From the NCBI GenBank assembly GCA_949825025.1, contig OX463784.1, positions 7,757,431 through 7,821,430 of the forward strand: a stretch of DNA of 64,000 bases, written 5' to 3'. Positions 58,262 to 64,000 of the stretch are shown piece by piece (the first letter of the stretch is position 1; each line of letters opens with the position of its first letter). The notes under the pieces are model-generated. The model had not been told where the DNA came from, ran no database searches, and saw nothing but the letters and a program-made list of their open reading frames with translations. The DNA is from Siphlonurus alternatus. Lineage: Eukaryota > Arthropoda > Insecta > Ephemeroptera > Siphlonuridae. The translations under genes and the position numbers were made by a program.

Positions 58262-58649
58262 TTAACTCCTTACTATCAACCCTCATTATGAGTGACAGGT
58301 AGCTCATCATCGTGATGGTCCTGGCATAGAGTTGCTTCCCAGATATTTTCACATTAGATTTGGTGTTAGCTCTACAGAACGGCTTATTTCAAACTTCATG
58401 TACACTTCAGAACAGCATAAATTGTACAAACCTCTGCTGTATTGATAAATTAATTGAGATGAATTTAATTTTTGTTGGATTAGCTATGCTGGGTGCTTTT
58501 CTTACCCCCAAATTTACAAACCTTCATCTCTTGAATCTACAGACAGGGGTAATTTTCCTGCTGTCGTAAGATGTACATAATGCTGAATGTTGCTGTTTTA
58601 GCAAGTACTGTGGCAGTTAATGCAAACATTACAAGCTCACTTGCTTTAA

Positions 58650-59067
58650 AGTGGTACCAAAGTGAATACTTTTTTTACATATTCGGGCAGCTAAGAATTA
58701 TTCTGATATCCCTGTGTCTCAATATTTTCATATGATGCCTAGTTATTTTAAAATTAATTATTTAGTTTGAAAAGTGAGTTCAAAAGCCGTTGATTGATTA
58801 AAATCGATGCGCGCCCGCAGCAGCCGCTGATACGACGAGAATTTTCCGTGAATCATGGGAACCTCCTCCCGCCCCTTTCTTGTTGTATCACCGGCCGCTG
58901 CAGGCGCGCATCGGCTTGAATCAATCAACGGCCATAGAACTCACTTTTTAAACTAAATAATTAATTGTAAAATAACTAGGCACTGTACGAAAATATTGAG
59001 CCACAGGGATGTTAGAATAATTCTTAGCTGCCCGAATATATAAAAAAATATTCACTTTGTTACCCCT
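58650..59067. mobile_element. TTAA-flanked foldback family F, copy 2
   Basis: Starts AGTGGTACCAAAGTGAATAC, ends GTTACCCCT, with TTAA outside both. It has the same GC-rich loop as copy 1 (CGCCCGCAGCAGCCGCTG). Confidence 0.93.
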
Positions 59068-59081
59068 TTAAATATCTTTAA

Positions 59082-59449
59082 GGGTAAGGTAACACACCCA
59101 ATGTTTAAAAAAAAAAAAAAAACAAAAAAAAAACATGAATATTATAAAAAAAAAAAAATACAATGTTCTTCTCTGCATTCCCTATCGGTAGCTAAAATAT
59201 CAGGTACACAAATTCGTGATAGTTTTAAAGTTATGAATTTTTAAAGTTAACTAATTTAATATGGAAGTTCCATTTCTCCATGTTAAAGTAGTCAACTTCA
59301 AAAATTAATAACTCAAAAACTAGCTCGTATTTGTATATATTTGTACACCTGATATTTTAGCTACTGATAGGGGATGTAGAGGAGAAATATTTTGCATAAT
59401 TTTCATGCGTGGGATTTTTTTTTTTAACATTGGGCGTGTTACCTTCCCC
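59082..59449. mobile_element. TTAA-flanked foldback family D, copy 4
   Basis: GGGTAAGGTAACACACCCAA faces its complement, with TTAA on both sides. Only 6 bp separate its TTAA from that of family F copy 2. Confidence 0.93.
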
Positions 59450-60480
59450 TTAAATATATTTAATTGACTATATAAATGATGTGAGTTAAAATATTCTTTT
59501 CATAAAAAAGCTACATTTCAGCCTATTATAAATAAATTGCACTTGAACCGAAGCAAACTCTTTTAGCCTTGATGCAACATGAAAATTTTTACTAAAATAT
59601 TTTGAAGTAAAGTAACAAAAACTACTTGAAATTGCAATTTTCTCAAATTATTGCTCATTTTCTTAAAAAATAGTATAGAAAGCACAGAAAATTTCTAAGC
59701 TCTGCGTACTAAAATTTCATTATTGATAAAAAAAAAATTACTTTGCGCTATATAAAAAAACAGTAAGAATAAATTGTTGAAACTTATTTATTTCAATACA
59801 TAAAAATGCCATGAAAATATTTTATATAGCTACTGGTAGCTCAATTCATATCATTATGTATGTATAGTAGCATTAATTTTTTTTATAAGTTTTTAAAATT
59901 TTGTAATATAATATATTATGCTATGCATAAATTTATATTAAAATAACTTTTATTAGTTTTAAAAACTTACTGTACTAGAATTATATTTGAAAATTACAAT
60001 CTTTTATTTTTATTTTATTATTATTATTTTTTTTTTTTTTTGTAAATATAGGACCATAATGTTACTAAAGATTAAATTATAAACCTAGTGTTTTATATTT
60101 GGTGTTGTCAAAAGCAAGGAATTTGTGTATTCATCCCACCCATTGTCACACACATACTAAAATGCAACCCTTTTTTAATAACAGTGTCCTGCTTGGCTTA
60201 TTATTTATGTTAATTTTAACTTGTTTTAATTGAATTTTATGCTATTGTAACTATGTTTGTTTTTTCTATTGCAAAATTTGTGAATTATTAATTTTTTAAA
60301 TTACCAATTCATTATATAAATGGAGTAAAATTTTCTATTCACTTTTTTAAAAGGACAAAAATTAAAATCACTAATTAAGATGACCCACTCTCCAATTGCA
60401 ATTCACCAAGGACTGCCAAGTAATGTCTCAATATAAAGAGGTGTTAAAATGGTAGCTGTATGCCATCTTTTAGCTCTTAA
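59450..60480. other. Non-coding stretch
   Basis: AT-rich with homopolymer runs; nothing recognised. Confidence 0.5.
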
Positions 60481-60827
60481 GGGTAAGGTAACGCCACCAA
60501 TGTTAAAAAAAATCCCTCACACAAAAATTCTGAAAAAAAATTAAAATGTTCTCCTCTACACCCCCTATCAGTAGCTAAAATATCAGGTTTACAAATTCGA
60601 TCTAGTTTTTGAGTTATGAATTTTTAAAGTTGACTAATTTAACATGGGATTTCCATTTCTCCATGTTAAAGTAGTCAACTTTAATAATTCATAACTCAAA
60701 AACTAGATCGAATTTGTATACCTGATATTTTAGCTACTGATAGGGGGTGTAGAGGAGAACATTTTAAAAATTTTTCAGAATTTTTGTGTGAGGGATTTTT
60801 TTTAACATTGGTGGCGTTACCTTACCC
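60481..60827. mobile_element. TTAA-flanked foldback family D, copy 5
   Basis: Nearly identical to copy 1 at 40362 (GGGTAAGGTAACGCCACCAA, CTCCTCTACACCCCCTATC), flanked by TTAA. High arm identity suggests fairly recent activity or arm conversion. Confidence 0.96.
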
Positions 60828-61931
60828 TTAAAGGAATAACTAGAGCTGTCGTATACCACCTCTTGCAAACATTGCCGTATCTAATGAGCCTGCTGTTAGA
60901 CTCTTTCATTCAAATTTGGGGATTGTAGAAAGAAATAAAATTTCATTCATCCCAAACCACAATTTTCTCTAGATTGCAAAATTTATGTAAAATGTGGACT
61001 AATGTTACCATCTTCTCTACTTTTGTAAAATTCATAACATATTCATCCATGATACAAATATTTGAATCCTTTGAAAGTCCATTCATTTTAATTATTGAAT
61101 TTGTTTTTAAAAAAATGCATTTTTTGATAACAGAATATCATAAATATTTGGCAATAGAAAATTCAAATAATTAGGCAAAAATAAAATAAGAGACACAAAG
61201 ATGTAGAAGGAAAATTGCCTTTTGAAAAAAAACAATTGTTTGTATCTATAATTCCCCCCTCCCCCCTTCTTTTTTGATTTTGCGAATTATAAATTGAATA
61301 TTGCAGGGTATTTAGGGTATTTCAGCAAATTTTCCTTTGCAGTTTCGGTAACCTTTAAATTCCATCCATCAAATCATCATTTATGATCTTGCAATGGCTC
61401 AAAGATAAGCTTTGATGTATCTTTATGTCTCTTTTGTTTATTTTATTGCCTGTCTTATGTCCCAATTAATGAAGGAATGTAATTTTAATGATCAGCTGTC
61501 TCTTTTTATCTTATCTTTTAATCAGTGGGCATGTTGGTGTAAGAATTATAAAATAAATATCAGAAGTCTCAGAACTATCTTGCATTTTTTTACAGCTTAA
61601 TATTTATTAACATTTATCAATTTTTTTTTTATAATATTACTAAAAATTAATATTCTAATATGCCTGTTGATTAATTATGTAAAAGTGTTTAAATGTTATT
61701 TTTTAAGTGCCTAATGTCATGTTTTATTGCAACGTGTTACCTTAGTCTGCATAAAAAAACAATATTTTATTTTGTTCAATATAAATTTATAAAAAAAAAT
61801 AATACTTTGCCATTAGCACAAGCTTTTTTTAATTAAAATAATGTTCTTATTTTTAATTAACCTTACATTAAAATTTAACCTTAAATCAGTCCAATATTAA
61901 TAAGACAGTGATCTAAATTAATAATTGTAAT
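60828..61931. other. Non-coding stretch
   Basis: No gene signal. The short frames here lack any family motif or splice support. Confidence 0.5.
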
Positions 61932-62181
61932 GGAGTATTGACCTCATTTTTTTTATTGCATTAATGGATATTAGAGGGTGCAAAATTATGCTACTCTTAT
62001 TTTTTTCATTTTTTCAGATTTTTTACAGCCCTGCATGGAAGTATTTTTTAAAAAATTATTCAAATTCCTTTTTAAAAAATAGTTCCAGGGTTGTAAAAAT
62101 TTTGAAAAAAAAAATCAGGATGGCATAACTTTGCACCCTCTATCCATTTCTGCAATAAAAAAAAATTGAGGTCGATACTAC
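61932..62181. mobile_element. AT-target foldback MITE, family A copy 7, loop lost
   Basis: Starts GGAGTATTGACCTCATTT and ends GGTCGATACTAC, with AT on both sides. It is 250 bp because the central TGACGTCA loop present in the other copies is deleted, joining the two arms almost directly. Confidence 0.9.
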
Positions 62182-63040
62182 ATTTATAAAATGTCAAATC
62201 CACTCCTGTTATTAGTACATAAATAATTGTTATCTTATGAATTTTATTTGTAGTAATAATATCCTAAATTTATCACTGTACATAAAGGCAAGTATTTTTT
62301 AGAAACCAAACACTGAAATTAAATTGTGTATATTTTACCTAAAATCTTACCACAAAAAAATAATTCATTCCAATTTTAATTCTGCGGTAATTGAATGGAA
62401 GAGAAAGTTTGGTCTGACATTTAATGTCTTTTGATGACCGACCGACTGAATTGTAAAATGTGTGTAATATACTTAATGCTTTAACTTTGTGCTAATTAAA
62501 TTATAATTAATATTATTAAAAATTTAGCTTTATTTGTAAAACTTAACATCCCTTTTCAAAATAACTGTCTAAAGTGGATAGAAATTCAATTTTTGGTGAA
62601 TGAATATCAAGAACACTCAATTAATTTTTATTGATTGTTGTTTAATTATTTGTATGGAAAAGAATGAAAAACATATTAATTTTGTTAAAGTTAATTTTTA
62701 TTATCTCATTTTTCTATCAAATTAAAAATTAATTACAAAAATTTATACAGACATAAAACCAATACCATCATGTTAAAGTAAAAATTTAAAATTATAATAA
62801 TACAGTAAATACATAAAAAAAAAGCAATGATTTATCAACAAACAGGAATGTACACTTGATAAAAATATCAATTTTTTATGACTACGTATCAGAAAAATGA
62901 CTGAATACACAAATTTTTATCATCTTTTTTCAAGCTTTTGAAATTTTTACATAATTTAGATAATTCTTTTGTCTTAAAATATTTATAATAAAACAGGAAA
63001 CAATACACTGCATAAAAATTAAGTTTAGTTCATTCATAAT
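62182..63040. other. Non-coding stretch
   Basis: Very AT-rich; nothing recognised. Confidence 0.5.
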
Positions 63041-63527
63041 GAGTGCGTTTGAATTCACGGGCCAGCCCGGGCTGGCCTGGGCTGAAGCGTTTTTTGTCGT
63101 CAAGTGGGGCCAGCCCGGCGGCCATTTTTCCTCCTCTCATGACGTCACTTCCTGGCTGGCCCAGGCTGACGCGGGCGGACTCTACAGTGCGCCTGAGACC
63201 TAGCGGACAGACTGGGAACTAATTATGACGAAATTATGACGTTTCATACCAGGCGACCAAGGTCACCGCCATTTTACCCAGCCCGGGCTGGCCTGGGCTG
63301 AAGCGTTTTTTGTCGTCAAGTGGGGCCAGCCCGGCGGCCATTTTTCCTCCTCTAATGTCGTCACTTCCTGGCTGGCCCAGGCTACGCGGGCGGACTCTAC
63401 AGTGCGCCTGAGACCTAGCGGACAGACTGGGAACTAATTATGACGAAATTATGACGTTTCATACCAGGCGACCAAGGTCACCGCCATTTTACCCAGCCCG
63501 GGCCAGCCCGTGAATTCAAACGCACTC
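63041..63527. mobile_element. GC-rich TIR element with internal 216-bp duplication
   Basis: The ends GAGTGCGTTTGAATTCACGG and complement are flanked by AAT. A 216-bp unit starting CAGCCCGGGCTGGCCTGGGC is present twice in tandem (63063 and 63279) with few differences. Each unit has ATGACGAAATTATGACG and GCGGACTCTACAGTGCGCC. It is about 57 percent GC against roughly 30 percent around it. Non-coding. Confidence 0.88.
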
Positions 63528-64000
63528 AATATAAAATTGATGGAAAGTTTTTTCATTCATGATACAATCACCTGATTCATGATATGATACAATCACCTGA
63601 AAATATTCAAAGAAATAGGAATACATTCAGACAACAAAAATGTAGGTAAACTTGTGAAACGAAACCATTAATTGCCCAGGTTTAAAGAATTGCGGGTTTT
63701 ACCTAAAAGAGGCATTGTTAAATCTACTGTCCTTTCTTTTTTTATTCTCATTATAATGCTGCATGAGAGAACGAGAAACGAGAGTGAAAGCTGTTGCAGG
63801 TTTATAACTTCCTGGAGGAAACTAAACATTTTTCTGGTCAACGATTTTGGTCAGAATTTGATTTCCTAGAATTATTCATAATAAAATACATGTTATTTAA
63901 AAATATGCTATGGTAAAATATCAGTTCCTCAAGAACATACAGTAAAATTTAGGAACTTGCAGAAATAAAAAATGCATAAAAAGTTAAAAAATCTTACAAG
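63528..64000. other. Non-coding stretch to window end
   Basis: A short tandem TGATTCATGATACAATCACC-like duplication occurs at about 63556-63600. The 65-residue frame that follows has no recognisable feature. Confidence 0.45.

Noticed and set aside
63041..63527. CpG-island promoter
   Set aside because: The GC-rich block has exact terminal inverted repeats, a flanking AAT duplication and internal tandem units, so a transposon explains it better.

Overview
The window is eukaryotic, AT-rich and gene-poor. It has split genes with GT-AG introns, SINEs, non-LTR retrotransposon remains and dozens of short inverted-repeat transposons. Gene content (a three-BIR IAP with a C-terminal RING, CCDC174, RFT1, RFC3, DYNLT1) and repeat style point to an arthropod, probably an insect. 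I cannot name the species from sequence alone. No operons, CRISPR arrays, viral genes or toxin genes were seen.

Layout. Positions 1-20.9 kb hold no host gene I can support. They contain foldback (MITE-like) elements, a decayed non-LTR reverse transcriptase split by a MITE, a Mutator-like relic whose inverted arms are tandem arrays of a 17-bp unit, and a 2.1-kb giant foldback with a 5S-rRNA-derived SINE in its loop. From 20.95 to 23.85 kb lie the last three coding exons of CCDC174 (+). From 24.6 to 35.15 kb lies a seven-exon IAP gene (+) of the DIAP2/XIAP type, predicted 525 aa. From 41.5 to 43.1 kb is an intronless RFT1 reading frame (-). From 48.08 to 54.78 kb is a complete seven-exon RFC3 gene (-), predicted 354 aa. 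Its first exon of 29 codons is shorter than most ORF cutoffs. Head-to-head with it, 416 bp away, is a complete three-exon DYNLT1/Tctex-1 light chain gene (+, 55.2-57.6 kb, 113 aa). The shared intergenic region carries an E2F-type site. The last 6 kb are repeats only.

The most informative signal is the transposon stratigraphy. Several families of about 250-500 bp foldbacks (copies near 7.6, 9.6, 11.3, 32.8, 46.9, 49.9, 52.8, 53.5 and 61.9 kb) have different terminal repeats. They share an inner module and usually paired TGACGTCA motifs in the loop, and all are flanked by a 2-bp AT duplication. Three independent empty sites inside this window support that duplication, one of them by bringing an interrupted reverse transcriptase back into frame. 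A second guild (near 2.3, 15.1, 28.3, 31.3, 38.8, 40.4, 51.8, 57.9, 58.7, 59.1 and 60.5 kb) is flanked by TTAA. A solo LTR with a 4-bp duplication and a hAT-type MITE with an 8-bp duplication sit inside one retrotransposon fragment in a DYNLT1 intron.

The genes have housekeeping roles in unrelated processes: transcript-associated nuclear protein, apoptosis/immune signalling, N-glycosylation, DNA replication clamp loading, and dynein transport. Only RFC3 and DYNLT1 appear linked, through a shared promoter region. I found no new multi-gene system; the novelty is in the mobile elements.
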